Shown one piece after another: positions 11,188 through 22,480 of a DNA stretch of 64,000 bases (the first letter of the stretch is position 1; every line of letters begins with the position of its first letter). The translations under genes were made by a program, and so were the position numbers. Below the pieces are notes generated by a model that saw only the letters and a program-made list of their open reading frames with translations, was not told the origin of the DNA and ran no database searches. Origin of the DNA: Epiperipatus broadwayi (taxonomy: Eukaryota; Onychophora; Udeonychophora; Euonychophora; Peripatidae); contig JAQFVV010000032.1 in NCBI GenBank assembly GCA_028023455.1, positions 2,542,001 to 2,606,000 on the forward strand, given 5' to 3'.

Positions 11188-12524
11188 CATTTAATGGTAG
11201 TAGTATCAACAATCGTACCATTGCTTGACAGCACTGATGCTACTCAAAAACAGTAAAATATACCGTTTTTGAGGCAGCCAGTAATGCCATGTAGTGTGTT
11301 ATGCAGATTATCTCGCAAATCACACTACTTTCAAGTGGCCTGTTCTTACCCTACAAATGATCGATTGAGTCTGTGCTATCGTCTAATTAGAGGGTGTGTA
11401 GATTTGAAGTCAACATTTGAAATCTCATTTAATAAAGTATTATATTACACTTAAATGATGTACTATGATGTCCAAAAAATTTTCAAACTGTCTCAGTGGT
11501 TGTGAAGACTTTGTAATGGTTTAAAAATAAGGAAAGTTTTGTTATAAGCGCGACTTCTTAAACAGTCACAGCAGTCGTGATATCCTCGCAAGACAGTAGT
11601 TTGTTTATGTATTGATTTGTTTTTGTATTTTAATTTTGTTTAAATGCTTAATTTACTATTAGAAGAAAAACATACGTATATTAAATTTAATGTAGAAAAG
11701 GTCGTAAATAATTTTTTTTTTCTTGTCGTTCAGTCTGATTAGTTTGTTTATCAAGTAATGCTTCTTTTAAACGATCCTTTAGATCGTCAAAACCATCACC
11801 CCCCCCCCATTCCTATTCCAGCGCTATGTGGTGACATCTAATGTTTTTGTTTTCGTGTTTCAACTATTAGAAAAATAACATATATTTAATAATCTTAAAA
11901 ATGTCCTAAATAAATATTTTGTTATTGTCGTTGATAAAAAAGAATACAATAACTTTTTTACAAATGCCGCTTTATTTGTCGATCTTAAAAAAAAAAAAGA
12001 CATTTACCTTTTTAACGTTCTTTAACAAAAAAAAAAAAACATAAAAATGTCAATTAGTTCTTGTTATTGTTAAAAAAGAATACATTTCATTTTGTCAAAA
12101 TGATGCTATATTTGTCGTTATTTAAAAAAAAGACATTTAGTTTTTAATGTTCTTTAAAAAAAAAAAAACAAGTAAAGGTCAATTAGTTCTTGAAAGGTCA
12201 TGGCCAGGTAATGTTATATTTCATTGTTTTTCGTTAGCAAGAGCACCATCAAGTGAATGGTACGAAAAAAACAACATAAAATGTCAATTAGTTCTTGTTA
12301 TTGTTAAAAAAGAATACATTTCATTTTGTCAAAATGATGCTGTATTTGTCGTTATTAAAAAAAAAGATATTTAGTTTTTAATGTTCTTTAAAAAAAAAAA
12401 AACAAGTAAAGGTCAATTAGTTCTTGAAAGGTCATGGCCAGGTAATGTTATATTTCATTGTTTTTCGTTAGCAAGAGCGCCATCAAGCGAATGGTACGGT
12501 CATTGATACTACTACCCATTTAAT
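11188..12524. mobile_element. GG-ended TIR element M2 (1321 bp) with 8-bp target duplication
   Basis: The element spans 11196-12516. The left end GGTAGTAGTATCAAC and the right-end complement GGTAGTAGTATCAAT match, and CGTACCATT follows in both arms. It is flanked by CATTTAAT at 11188-11195 and 12517-12524. The target is the LTR minisatellite, and removing M2 rejoins two minisatellite units. The right arm continues with GCTTGATGGCGCTCTTGCTA, which is shared with the arms of M1 (TTGATGGCG) and M3 (CTATGGCGCTGTTGCTA), so the three are one family. No transposase is visible. Confidence 0.9.
12024..12498. repeat. 235-bp tandem duplication of the M2 right end
   Basis: The segments at about 12030-12264 and 12265-12498 are nearly identical. 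Both contain GGTCATGGCCAGGTAATG and end in the inner part of the right TIR (ATGGTACG). Only the outer copy retains the terminal TIR bases. Confidence 0.9.
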
Positions 12525-12928
12525 TCATGTACATGAGAACATATTTAATTCCTGTGTGTAGACGCATATTTAATTCATGTATATAGATGCATATTTAATT
12601 CTTGTATGTAGACGCATATTTAATTCATGTATGTAGAAGCATATTTAATTGCTGTATGTAGACACAAATTTAATTAATGTATATAGACGCATATTTAATT
12701 CATGTATATAGATGCATATTTAATTCTTGTATGTAGACGCATATTTAATTCATGTACAAAGACGCGTATTTAATTCCTGTATGTAGACGTATATTTAATT
12801 CCTGTGTGTAGATGCATATTTAATTCATGTATATAAAAGCATATTTAATTGCAGTATGTAGATGCATATTTAATTCATACATAGACATGTTTAATTCATG
12901 TACAGAGACGCATATTTAATTCATGCAT
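12517..12928. repeat. 25-bp minisatellite, second LTR copy
   Basis: Continuation of the LTR array, about 16 units of the CATATTTAATTC / ATGTATATAGACG type. It is cleaner than the 3480-3937 array. It is bounded by M2 on the left and the solo LTR on the right, and a few more units follow at 14092-14150. Confidence 0.9.
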
Positions 12929-14095
12929 TGTAACGGTCAGATATGTACACTCACGCAACAAATCCAGAGTCCAGGCAAAGTACACCAAAGCTGACCAAAG
13001 TGAGATGGTGAGACCTCTAATCTGACCAAACCTTAACTCATTTGCTAGTTCTTCGTGATTTAACACCTTATGAATGATATTTCCGAGGTCACACTTAGTC
13101 TCAATTTAATCTGCGAACTGGCTTAAAACAGGGAGAAAAGTGAGACTCAAGGGCTAACTATCAATTTAACTCAATGGGTGGAATAGACCACTTAACACCC
13201 TAATTACATTAATTAAAGCAATGTATGTTCGACTTAGAAATTATTAGGTTGGAATAAGATAATGTGGATTGGATTGAAATAGAACTACAAGCAAGAAAGA
13301 TATAAAAAAATTTTGTATTTTAAACATGTTTATTAAAACAATAACAATGACATAAAATAAAGTAACACAATGGTATAGATTATATAACATTAAGTAAGTG
13401 TGATCCACAGGTAGGCATTTTCATAGTGGATGTGACTATTAACAATACAGCAGACTTATCTCAACATATTAAAATAAGTGTATGTGCGGTTCATAAATAA
13501 TGCCTATAATCATGTAGTATATCCAACTTCTTGCTCATGGTTTGCTAATGTCATAAGATAATAGCCTAGCAGAGATAATGAAAACATATAGCTCTAAGAT
13601 GGTTGTTATATATATTAATAATGTGAGCAAACAAATAAGCTCAGGATAATGCAGATTCAACCTGGTAACCAAGATTTGAGTTTGTCTAATGCTGAATAAT
13701 TAATTAATAAGGAGGAAAAAGAACTGGTTACTTTTAGATTTATATATATATATACTATGGTGCTATATAAAATGCTAAAGACAAGTTTGTGGTGTGAGTG
13801 AGTAATTATTTAAGAGCTTCAGCATCAAATGCTCGATTGATCTGAGACCGGATGGTTTGCTGACATGAAGAACTGTTATAGCTTTTAACAGTATCCCCCC
13901 CACACACATACTCACTGTAATATATATAAATTGATATCACAATTTCTTGTCTGCCTATATATGTGCGATAAGACATATATAGCCATGTTAACGCTTATAT
14001 ATGTGTACTCAGAGAGGGTTTAAATCTTGCACAGATGGAGTTGTGGGGAAAATAGGTGAAACAGTTATGAGAGAAGGAATATACTGTTTCAGTAT
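12925..14095. mobile_element. solo LTR of a different LTR retrotransposon
   Basis: The insert at 12929-14091 starts TGTAACGG and ends GTTTCA, the TG...CA signature of an LTR. It interrupts a minisatellite unit. The flanks GCAT (12925-12928) and GTAT (14092-14095) fit a 4-bp target duplication with one substitution, since the intact unit would read CATGTATATAGAC. No coding domain is visible in its 1163 bp, as expected for a solo LTR. Orientation is unknown. Confidence 0.65.
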
Positions 14096-15335
14096 ATAGA
14101 CCCATATTTAATTCATGTATATAGACACATATTTAATTCAGGTATATAGACACATAATTCTTATACTCTTTATTATAAAGCTTAACTGCGAATCAATGTT
14201 ATAAGTTTTATTACTTAAAAAAAAAAATAAATCAGTGAATTCATTATTACGTTTCACCATTTCTGTCAACATATTTCAATTTACTTTTTTTCTTTTTTAA
14301 TTTTAATAACAATAATGGCAATTATATTATTCTATAAGAAATTATTTTGGTACATGACATTTTATCATTTTGTTGAATTAATCATTTTAAATAACTACAT
14401 TTCATTTTATCTTTCCGAAATGCTTTTCTTACAGCATTTTCATAAATACCTTTATATTTATCGGTTGGCAATTTGGCGATTCACCATTGTTAAATCTTCA
14501 CATTAAAAAGGGATTTGTCTTAGAGCTGAATGATATATATTTTCTTTTGGTGGTCGCTAAGGGATGCTTTTTCATCTTCATATCTTCTTCATGGTGTGGG
14601 AAGGGAGAGCGAGCTATACTTTCTTGGCAAACATTTTCTAGCATTTTCCATGTTGATACTTTGCTTTTTCGTATTGCAGTTTAACAGTAACCATAGGGTT
14701 CTCCTACTAACTGCTGCTCTTCTGTAATTACTGGCCACGGTGCCTCCAAACTTAGTTGGTCCAATTATTTTTAAACTCTTCACTGTAGACTAAATAGTGA
14801 ACTGCTATTTACTGCAAAACAGCTGTTATAATCAATCAACTGCAACTCCTGGAACTGATAGATTGCTCACTTTATATACCCCAACTTCCCGCGATTTATC
14901 ACCTTTTTTTATCTCACCCATGCTGAGCATTATGTTTTTCTAAAACATGTTGACTTCTTTTGTCTAAGGCATGAAAGTGATGCTATCTTTTTTTACTGAA
15001 CTAATTATAGCATTTCTATATTGTAATTCGTAAACATTCAGCTCTAACAAAAAAATATTATATTGGTAATGTTTGAAATCATAGATTTTTAATGATTAAA
15101 AATTCATTAATTAAATGGGTCACTTAATTTCTAATTGTACATTTTAAATATTGATTTTTCTCTTCTTTTTTTTCCAGAGAACTTACATTTAAGTTTTCAA
15201 CTATCGGCGCTTCGCAAATTAAAATATTATTTACACATTTTGTTTTTATAACTGTGTCAGCTTTCTTTTTTTAAATCATATCATTTTAAAATGGGAAAGA
15301 TGGGGGGTATAACTTCAGGATATATAAAACAATAT

Positions 15336-15555
15336 GTCTGCTTCAATATATATATATAAAGTCTTCTCAGAGAAAGATCTTTATCTGAAAAAATTATTTG
15401 AGAATATATTAAAAGTATTCATTAAATAATTAACCTTAATTATAATTTTTTTTGATTCACTTAAAATAATTGCATGGCTGTTCGTTTGGAAAACTAAGTT
15501 ATGCTTGACCACTATAGTAATAAGCAATTTCATTCAAATAACCAATATTAGCAAG
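15336..15555. other. AT-rich gap after the LTR element
   Basis: A short (TA)n run at 15346-15358 and otherwise unremarkable AT-rich sequence. No feature supported. Confidence 0.5.
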
Positions 15556-15696
15556 AAAATCAAGTCATACATCACGTGACTTAACATATGAAGCTTGTAT
15601 TACAAATGTAATATAATGAACATGCTAGTAGCTCTAAACAAGATTTTCCAATAAATAACGGAAGCAAAAGCATTTAAAATCTCTATCTAAAATTAT

Positions 15697-15752
15697 CCCT
15701 ATTCCCAAACTGATTTCACGGTTATGACTATTGTCAGTGAGGTGTGCTAGGA
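15697..15752 (-). ncRNA. degenerate hammerhead-like motif, family A left arm
   Basis: On the minus strand the core reads CTGACAA ... GTGAAATCAGTT. One core base differs from the CTGANGA consensus (G to A) and stem III has a U-G pair. Stem I still pairs proximally (CTCA/TGGG) and distally (CCTA/TAGG). It is likely inactive and is recognisable mainly through its partner at 16422-16475. Confidence 0.4.
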
Positions 15753-16421
15753 TATTCAGACACTAAATCTAAAATACCAACTCAAGCACAGCATTTCTCT
15801 AATACTTAACTATCAAGTAGAAAATCTGAAATTTTCAGACATGAATGTTTTCAAACACAACTATCTAACTTAAATAACTATATGGGCCTGATAATACCCT
15901 TAGCAATATAACATTGCCAAAGCCTCAAAAGCAAAACTATAATAGTAAGAAAATCCAAGTCATACATCACGTGACTTAACATAATAAGTTTGTTCTACAA
16001 ATGTAATATAATGAGCATGCTAATAGCTTTAAACAAACTTTTCCGATAAATGCCAGAAAAGGAAGTATTTAAAATCTATCTAGAATTATCCCTATCCTCA
16101 TTTATCAGAAGTTTCTTTTGAGAGCTATTAGCAGTCTCATTATATTACATTTGAACTACAAGCTTATTACATTAAGTCACACGATGTATGATTTGATTTT
16201 CATACCAATATAGTTTTGCTTTTGAAGCTTTGGTGATGTTATATTGCTAAGGCTATTAATATATGGTGTAGTTGAAAATTATTCAGGGCTATATAGCTAT
16301 TTAAGTTAGATAGTTGGACTTGAAGATATATAGATGTCTACAAATTTCAGATTTTCCATTTAATAATTAAGTATTAGATAAATGCTGCACTTGAGTTGAT
16401 ATTTTAGATTTAGTGTCTGAA

Positions 16422-16475
16422 TATCCTAGTGCCTCTGACGATAGTTATCAACTTGAAACTGGTTTGGAGATAGGA
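16422..16475 (+). ncRNA. hammerhead-like ribozyme motif, family A right arm
   Basis: The core is CTGACGA (16435-16441), then an AGTT-ATC-AACT hairpin as stem II, then GAAAC-TG-GTT (16455-16464). This gives a very short stem III (A-U and C-G) and a GUU cleavage site after 16464. The distal stem I blocks TCCTA and TAGGA can pair, but the proximal stem I has mismatches. The layout is that of type I hammerheads with minimal stem III known from Penelope-like elements. Activity is doubtful because of the weak stem I and a U-U at the base of stem II. Confidence 0.5.
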
Positions 16476-16540
16476 ATAATAGATAGATATTATAAATGCT
16501 TTCTCTTCCTTATTGGAAAAACTTGTTTAGGGCTTTCAAA

Positions 16541-17985
16541 ACCAACAGTTTTTTTTTTTACTTTCATTAGTTAGAATTTAATCAAAATATCTTGGTTTTT
16601 CAATTTGCTAATCTCATCACTACACTAAGTCATGCAGAACATAAAATTTTTTCCTTAGTTTTATGAACAATTTTTGTTTGGCACGATTTTTTTTTTAAGG
16701 AGGCTTAGAAAGTTTTGCAGTAGAAAGAAGAATTTAATAGCTGATATATTTCTTGCTGAAAATAAGAATTTAAATTGAATTGGCAAAAAAAAACAAAACT
16801 ATTAGCTAAAATAAAAAACAAAACAAAACTTAATATATGACAATTTGCAAAAATAATATCCTTAATATATACAAATAAGCTTAAATAGATTAAAAAAAAA
16901 ATTAATAAGATCATTATAAATAGATGATAGCTAATCTTTATATGTTAATATAAAAGATTTAAAGAGAGATGATCTACAATTAGAAATGAATGATTTGATA
17001 TTAATTACTAGATGTATGTCCATAGATAGTAAGTCTGATGCAAACATTGATTCAATAAAAGTAGAGGAAATCAAATCAGTGAAAAAGTTTTAACAAAAAA
17101 TTTTTTGAGTAAGATTAATCTGGATATTTTTAAATATAAGATTTGTTAAAAGTAAATATTCTGCTAACTATCATTAACTAATTGGCATAAATTGCATAAG
17201 TAAGTAAAAAAAAAAAAAAAATATTAAATTGCACAAGTAATTATAATAGTAAAAAAAATCATTTGTTTAAAAAACATTATGTAAAAATGATTGGAATTTT
17301 GCTGCTGCTACAAACAAGTTATTATTTATTTATTATCTTCCATTATTCTATTCGATGGTATTGCTTTGGCTCTGAGAGATTGAAAATGTGATTAAATTAG
17401 ATGTTACAAAATACAATTTTTTAGTTTAAAATATAAATCAACTTGGAGTTCTGAGCATCAATGCATCACTATAATTTTTAATCTAAAACAAGATACATTA
17501 ATGATTTAGCTAAAAAATTTACCCCCTCCTTAATATTAAAATTCTATAATCAATGCAAAGCAATTTTAATAGTGTTTTGTCTTTAATCTCTTGAATTCCA
17601 TTTAAGTCATATATGCTTTTTTATTTGTTATTACAGTTTCAATTATAACTTTCTTAAATGAATTTAATAATATATAAGTGGCTATTTACCCTTCACTTTT
17701 CAGATATTGCAGTAAAAGCTTATAAAAATCTAACAATAACATGAATCCACTTGAACAAATAATAATCTGGTAGAGAACATGATGAGAAATTAGATTGTTT
17801 TAGGATAACAATGATCTGAGATAGGGCGGTTGGCATTTTTTAAATCTACGATTAATAAATATTATGATCCATTAAGAAATAATTTTTGCAATGAAAAAAA
17901 AAGCACTTCAGACATATAATATTATAGTAATTTCATTAGTCCTAAAGACAATAATGGCATGATTAGTTTTATAAAATAAAATTTA
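16541..17985. other. AT-rich intronic stretch
   Basis: No exon, RNA gene or transposon end recognised. It contains several A/T homopolymers and a 16-base A run near 17207-17221. It lies in the intron downstream of the 19482-19657 exon. Confidence 0.5.
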
Positions 17986-17989
17986 TTCT

Positions 17990-18265
17990 TTTAAAAATGT
18001 TTTTATTCACATAAATGCACTAAAATGTAAAAAAAAAAAAACATTTTCTTTAGCTTTTCATAGTATTCTTAATATTATGTAACAAAAAATAAATACTTGG
18101 GACAAAGAATCATTTATATAAACTAAAAAAATTATTAGCAATTTTATTTAAATGATTCTTTGCCACACATTTTAATTTTTATTCACTTAATACCAAGAAT
18201 ACTGTAAAAGCTGAAAAAAAAAAAGTTTTATTTTTTTTAGTGCATTTATGTGAATAAAAACTTTT
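17990..18265. mobile_element. foldback (hairpin) MITE, about 275 bp
   Basis: The two halves are reverse complements over nearly their full length. The outer block TTATTCACATAAATGCACTA (18004-18023) is mirrored by TAGTGCATTTATGTGAATAA near 18239-18258. The inner blocks AGTATTCTTA/AAGAATACTG and AAAGAATCATTTA/AAATGATTCTTTG also pair. No coding capacity. The target duplication is not clear. Confidence 0.8.
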
Positions 18266-19481
18266 CATTAATTTTTTTTATTTTCTACTTTTTAGTTTAA
18301 TATAGTTGCAGATATTAGGGGGAAAAAAAGTTTAGATACAGTTTAATACCATTACATGGCAGAACTGAACAATACTGAATTCCATAAAAATTAAAAATCT
18401 AAATTGTTTGCAAACTTTAAAAAAAATGTATTGTCATTGGGAATACATATATATATGCAAAGGTTGAATTAAATCGGAAATTGGTAATTGGCAGAAAACG
18501 GAATTAAAAGATTTCTCTAGATAGATAAAAAATAGAATAAGTTTAAATAAAAGCATATACAAGTTTTGTTTCAGTCATGTTTTATTAAGGAGACAATTAT
18601 TTAGATTTCCTAACCTTTAAAATAATTTTAATGCATCATTATAGTATTGATTTATAATAAACGTTTTTCCCACAAGGCTTTCTTTTTATGTAATGGCTCC
18701 AACAGAGATAAAATTGTACTGCGTATATGGAGGGCCTAGCATTTTCCTTTTTTGAAAGTGATTTATTTATTTTTGATTTCAAAAGAAATGTTAAAAGTTA
18801 GATCATGTGTAATTATAATTTTACTTGCTTAACCAGATCCATATTAAATTTTATATTCAATGCCATATTTTCTTCAACATCAGTCAAATGATGTTGAAAG
18901 CAAAAGAAAGATAAAAAGCGGATAAAAAAAAATTATTTAGGATTTTAAATTACTTTATGCATATTTTTTTCAGTCAACATTATAAATTGAAATTTTTAAA
19001 ATTTCATTAAGTAATTTATCATTAAAAAAATGATTACCAGGCTCTAAATTAGATAATGATATTTAATCTGACATTGGTATAGAACTATTTCTTTGAATAT
19101 AAATCTTAGAATCAACTACCTCTATACCTTTACACACATAGTTAAATATAATTTCAAAAACCAATAATTTTTAACAATATCATTCATGAAAAATTATAAA
19201 CCAAATTATATCAAGAATAACAAAATCAAGAAAAAAATGTATATAAATTATATAGAACATGCATCAAATTAGATAAAAAAATATACAATCAAATAGAAAA
19301 ACATAATCATATGCTTTACTATATAAAAAAAATTTAAATTTAATTACTAAAAAATAATGATTTAAATTTTTTGTTCCTGAAACAAGAATCAAAAAGAAAG
19401 ATTATTTTCTCATAATTCATATGTTTGCTATAATCTAAAATTAGCACACCTTTTATGATTAAAGAAAACTGGTCAACTCAC
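18266..19481. other. AT-rich intron next to the SGPL1 exon
   Basis: Intronic by position. One less AT-biased patch at about 18670-18745 (contains GGCTCCAACAGAGATAAA and TATATGGAGGGCCTAG) stands out from its surroundings but matches nothing I recognise. It could be a short conserved element or a piece of an unknown repeat. Confidence 0.5.
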
Positions 19482-19657
19482 AGCAGTTAGCCCCTCTAAT
19501 GGAAGTTGCTGAACAAATTTAAATCCTCGATTTCCTTTACACATTTCTGCTTCTAATCTTGCAGTTGTACTAGCTAATTGAGCATCAATCTTCTTTTTAA
19601 TAAATGGAATTTTTTTAATCCAATGAAAAAATGTTTTCTTGCATTTTTCATGTAAAT
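19482..19657 (-). CDS. SGPL1: sphingosine-1-phosphate lyase, internal coding exon
   Basis: This 176-bp exon on the minus strand is preceded by a T-rich acceptor (ttttattttttag) and followed by the donor GTGAGT. It carries two leading bases of a split codon and then 58 codons, ending in phase 0. The encoded piece (LHEKCKKTFFHWIKKIP... to ...FKFVQQLPLEGLTA) matches the linker of SGPL1/Sply between the N-terminal membrane anchor and the PLP-dependent lyase domain. Its markers are a basic FF..KKIP block, a charged helix, and a conserved LP..GL motif. SGPL1 is an ER-membrane, PLP-dependent enzyme that cleaves sphingosine-1-phosphate to hexadecenal and phosphoethanolamine. The leading two bases complete the codon left open by the exon at 42733-42871. 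No stop or frameshift is present. The catalytic-domain exons lie outside the window or were missed. Confidence 0.85.
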
Positions 19658-20304
19658 CTAAAAAATAAAAAGCAAAATTTTTCCTTTCCACATTTTAAAT
19701 ATAAAATACTATGATGCACCCATTATATGTATACACTGAATATCTTATATATTTAAATAATATATTGCATAAATAATTTACTAATTTTGTTATTTTTTAA
19801 AAAAGATAAAACTATCCCTAAAAGAAGAGATTCAAAATTTCATTCTATTTGAAAATAATGCCATTTTGTATATTAAATGCCAAGTTTTATGCTTAAAAAC
19901 AAATAAATCAATTAAACAATAGAGAACTATAGTCAAACAATAAAGCTTGATCATTGTCAATGATAGTTTGCCATTGTTTATAATTATCTTACTACAACTT
20001 ATTTTAGCTTATCTACTTTATTTACTACAATATAAATTATATGTAATATAAGACACATCAGTCATTAATATTATGTAATACATCAAGATTAATACTCACA
20101 CTACTGGTTTATTAAATAAATTAAATATTCTCAATATAAAGCACAAGACAAAGCTTTTTAAAGAAAAGAATGAACCATCTTCTCTTTTCACCTCATTTTC
20201 TTATATAAAGGCTTATCTGAAGAACTTTTGAAATTTATTAATAAATAAATGATCTATTTCTTCAATTTTATAAATCTTTAATACATATTTATACAAATAA
20301 ATAG
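19658..20304. other. AT-rich intron
   Basis: Start of the roughly 23-kb intron between the two SGPL1 exons. No other feature recognised. Confidence 0.6.
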
Positions 20305-21180
20305 TAAAAAATGCTAGAATATTTCAACAGCACTATTGCCATTTAGAAATACAAAATCACAATCAAGCAATATAAGTTAAAAGGAATCTTCTTACCTATT
20401 AAATTGAAATTCAAGTACAAATTAGATTAAATCTTAAAAGCTATTAGACAAACATATTACAAGTAAAGCACAATTAATAAATAATTATTTTACGCTTTAA
20501 AAAACTTCAAACATAACTACATAAGAATAAATCAATGATTGCGCAATGCTAATTGAAACTCATAAAGTAAATTAATACAAACCAATGCTAGAATATTTCA
20601 ACAGCACTATATGTATTTATAAACATAAAGTTTGAATCAAGCAACATAGTTAAAAGAAATTCTCTTCCTTATTAAGTTGCAAATTGTTAAGTATCTCAAT
20701 TATAAGATACAAATTTAAATAAGATATCTTAAAAGCTATAAGAGAAACATGTTACATGTGTGAACACAAAGCACAATTAATAAATAATTTACAATTTGAA
20801 AACTCCAAACTACATAAGATTAAATCACTGATTCCATAACATTAATTGAATATGAAATGAACACAAACCAATGTTAGAATATTTCAACAGCCTTATCTGT
20901 ATTTAAAAACACAAAGCCAGAATTTAAGCCTATTTAAATTTGCACTGGTGTTAAGAATAGTCTTGAAATCAATAACAACTTGCCCAACTTAATAGGTACG
21001 AGGATTCCTTCTACTTATATTGCTTGGTTCAGACTTTGTATTTCTAAATACAGATAGAACTGTTGAAATATTCTAGCATTGGTTTTTATTTGTACTATTT
21101 CTGAATTACAACTAGTGTTAAGCAATCATTGATTTACATTTATACAAAGCAAATTTGTTCAATAATTATTTGGATCTTAC
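20305..21180. repeat. repeat family C: tandem units plus inverted arm
   Basis: A unit of about 275-285 bp, starting AATGCTAGAATATTTCAACAG, begins at about 20311, 20583 and 20870. The third is short and is followed by an inverted arm (about 20960-21180) containing CTGTTGAAATATTCTAGCAT. The overall tandem-then-inverted layout resembles families A, B and D. No hammerhead core is visible in this family and no coding sequence was seen. Confidence 0.8.
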
Positions 21181-21917
21181 TCAAATACATTATAATATTT
21201 ATATTTAAATGAACATTATAGTAATATTAAAAGATATCATTACTAAGAAAAAAGATCAAAGCTGATTTAAGTAGCCATTATTTACATTTGTGTCTGATTC
21301 TTCTCAACCTAGATTTTTAAAGCTTTTCTTTGAATAGAAAAGCCAGCTTTAAAAGAATTGTTTCATTCTGAAGCACTCTTTTTTTTATTTTGAATTTATA
21401 TGGTGCTATTATATAATATGCTATTAGTAATAATGTATGCATATTTTATTCCTCAAACATTTATAGCATTAATTATTGTTAAATATTAAACCTTATTTAC
21501 TGCAGTTTACTGCAGTGATAGTGATTGATTCAAGAGCTAGAAGTTGTTGGATAGTCAATTTGCACTTGTGATGCTTTAATGTCACATGATTTCCTGAATA
21601 GGTAATAATTTGATTATTAATATTAAAAGCCTTCAATTCCTTAAATTTTTAGATTTAATAATTATTACAAAATAAAAATAAATACCAGTAAAATATTGTG
21701 ACTTTTTCAGCTTACATTTAGCATATACTTCCAAGAGTAGTTTTATTTATCCTATTTCAGGACATCCATCATAAAATTGAATAATCAATAGACATTAGAT
21801 AATAGTGCAATTATTTTTGTCTTTTCTGTGATAACTTAGAATTCAAAGTTGGAAATAATGCACTTAATACATATAACAATCACTTTTTAACTATTTTATG
21901 TTATTCAAGCTAATACT
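21181..21917. other. AT-rich intron
   Basis: Nothing recognised apart from short A/T runs and a small TTTACTGCAG duplication near 21497-21515. Confidence 0.5.
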
Positions 21918-22480
21918 TGAAATATCATCATCATCATCATCATCAACCATTATCAATCCACTGCAGGATGAAGGTCTCTTCAAGCTTAATCCATCTCCGA
22001 TTTTTAGCTTCTCTTCTCCACATCACCCCTGCACCCTTTCTTATTTCATCCATCCATCTCACATGTGGTCTCTTTCTGGGTCTTTTACAATCTCTTGGAA
22101 TCCAGTTTAAAATTTCAATTGTCCATCTATTATCATCTCTTCTAGCAATATGCCCAGCCCAACTCCATTTCAATCTTTTAATTTTTTCAATGAGGTCAGT
22201 AACACCTGTTTGTTCTCTTACCAAAACATTGCGTTTTCGATCTCTTCTCGTTACTCCCAACATACATCTCTCCATACTTCTTTGAGTGGTCTGAAGTCTC
22301 TGTATTGCTCTTCTATTAAGTGTCCAAGTCTCAGATCCATAAGTAAGAACTGGTAAAACACATTTGTTAAAAACCTTCCTTTTCAAACACATAGGAATAT
22401 TTCCTTTTAGTATCAAATTATTTCTACAAAAAGCACTCCAACCAAGTTTAATTCTATGATTACCATCTAGTGTACATTGA
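21918..22480 (-). pseudogene. 5'-truncated RTE-type LINE, C-terminal RT region and 3' tail
   Basis: A minus-strand frame from 22488 to 21943 encodes the C-terminal region of an RTE-clade reverse transcriptase. Motifs include VLTYGSETWTLNRR, RLKWSWAGHIARRDDNRW and WIPRDCKRPRKRP, the well-known 'W.GH..R..D.RW' region. The frame is uninterrupted over about 175 codons. Downstream on the minus strand the element ends in about seven copies of ATG/TGA (21924-21945), the microsatellite tail typical of RTE elements. It is 5'-truncated near 22470. It belongs to the same family as 38944-41746, which shares the CCACTGCAGGATGAAGG block near the 3' end. Confidence 0.85.

Larger units (their letters stand above)
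8851..15335 (-). mobile_element. long LTR, 5' copy, inflated by three later insertions
   Basis: Second copy of the long LTR. It starts TGTAACC next to the primer-binding site and is collinear with 2828-6100. It contains a TIR element (8954-10333), a second related TIR element (11196-12516) and a solo LTR of another family (12929-14091). Without these it is about 2.6 kb. It also differs from the other copy by a threefold expansion of a 97-bp segment (10407-10695). The two copies are clearly divergent, so the insertion is old. The outer boundary near 15335 is approximate. Confidence 0.6.
15556..16540. mobile_element. palindromic repeat family A with hammerhead-like motifs
   Basis: About 400 bp of the left arm (15556-15955) reappears as its reverse complement at 16105-16540. 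Between them (15956-16100) lies a direct copy of the first 150 bp of the left arm. The layout is X-Y-X followed by inverted x-y-x. Landmarks are CATACATCACGTGACTTA in the left copies and TAAGTCACACGATGTATG in the right arm, and TATAGTTTTGCTTTTGA at the centre of the right arm. Each arm contains a hammerhead-like core. The middle direct copy stops within a few bases of the predicted cleavage position. The layout matches repeat family B at 45529-46560. Confidence 0.8.

Noticed and set aside
2857-15330. Interpretation as a plain tandem segmental duplication
   Set aside because: A tRNA primer-binding-site-like sequence exactly at the repeat boundary and gag between the copies favour paired LTRs, although the outer boundary and target duplication remain unresolved.
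21917-22285. Plus-strand frame with a polyhistidine run (122 codons)
   Set aside because: It is the antisense of the RTE coding region, and the His codons are the complement of the (TGA)n tail.
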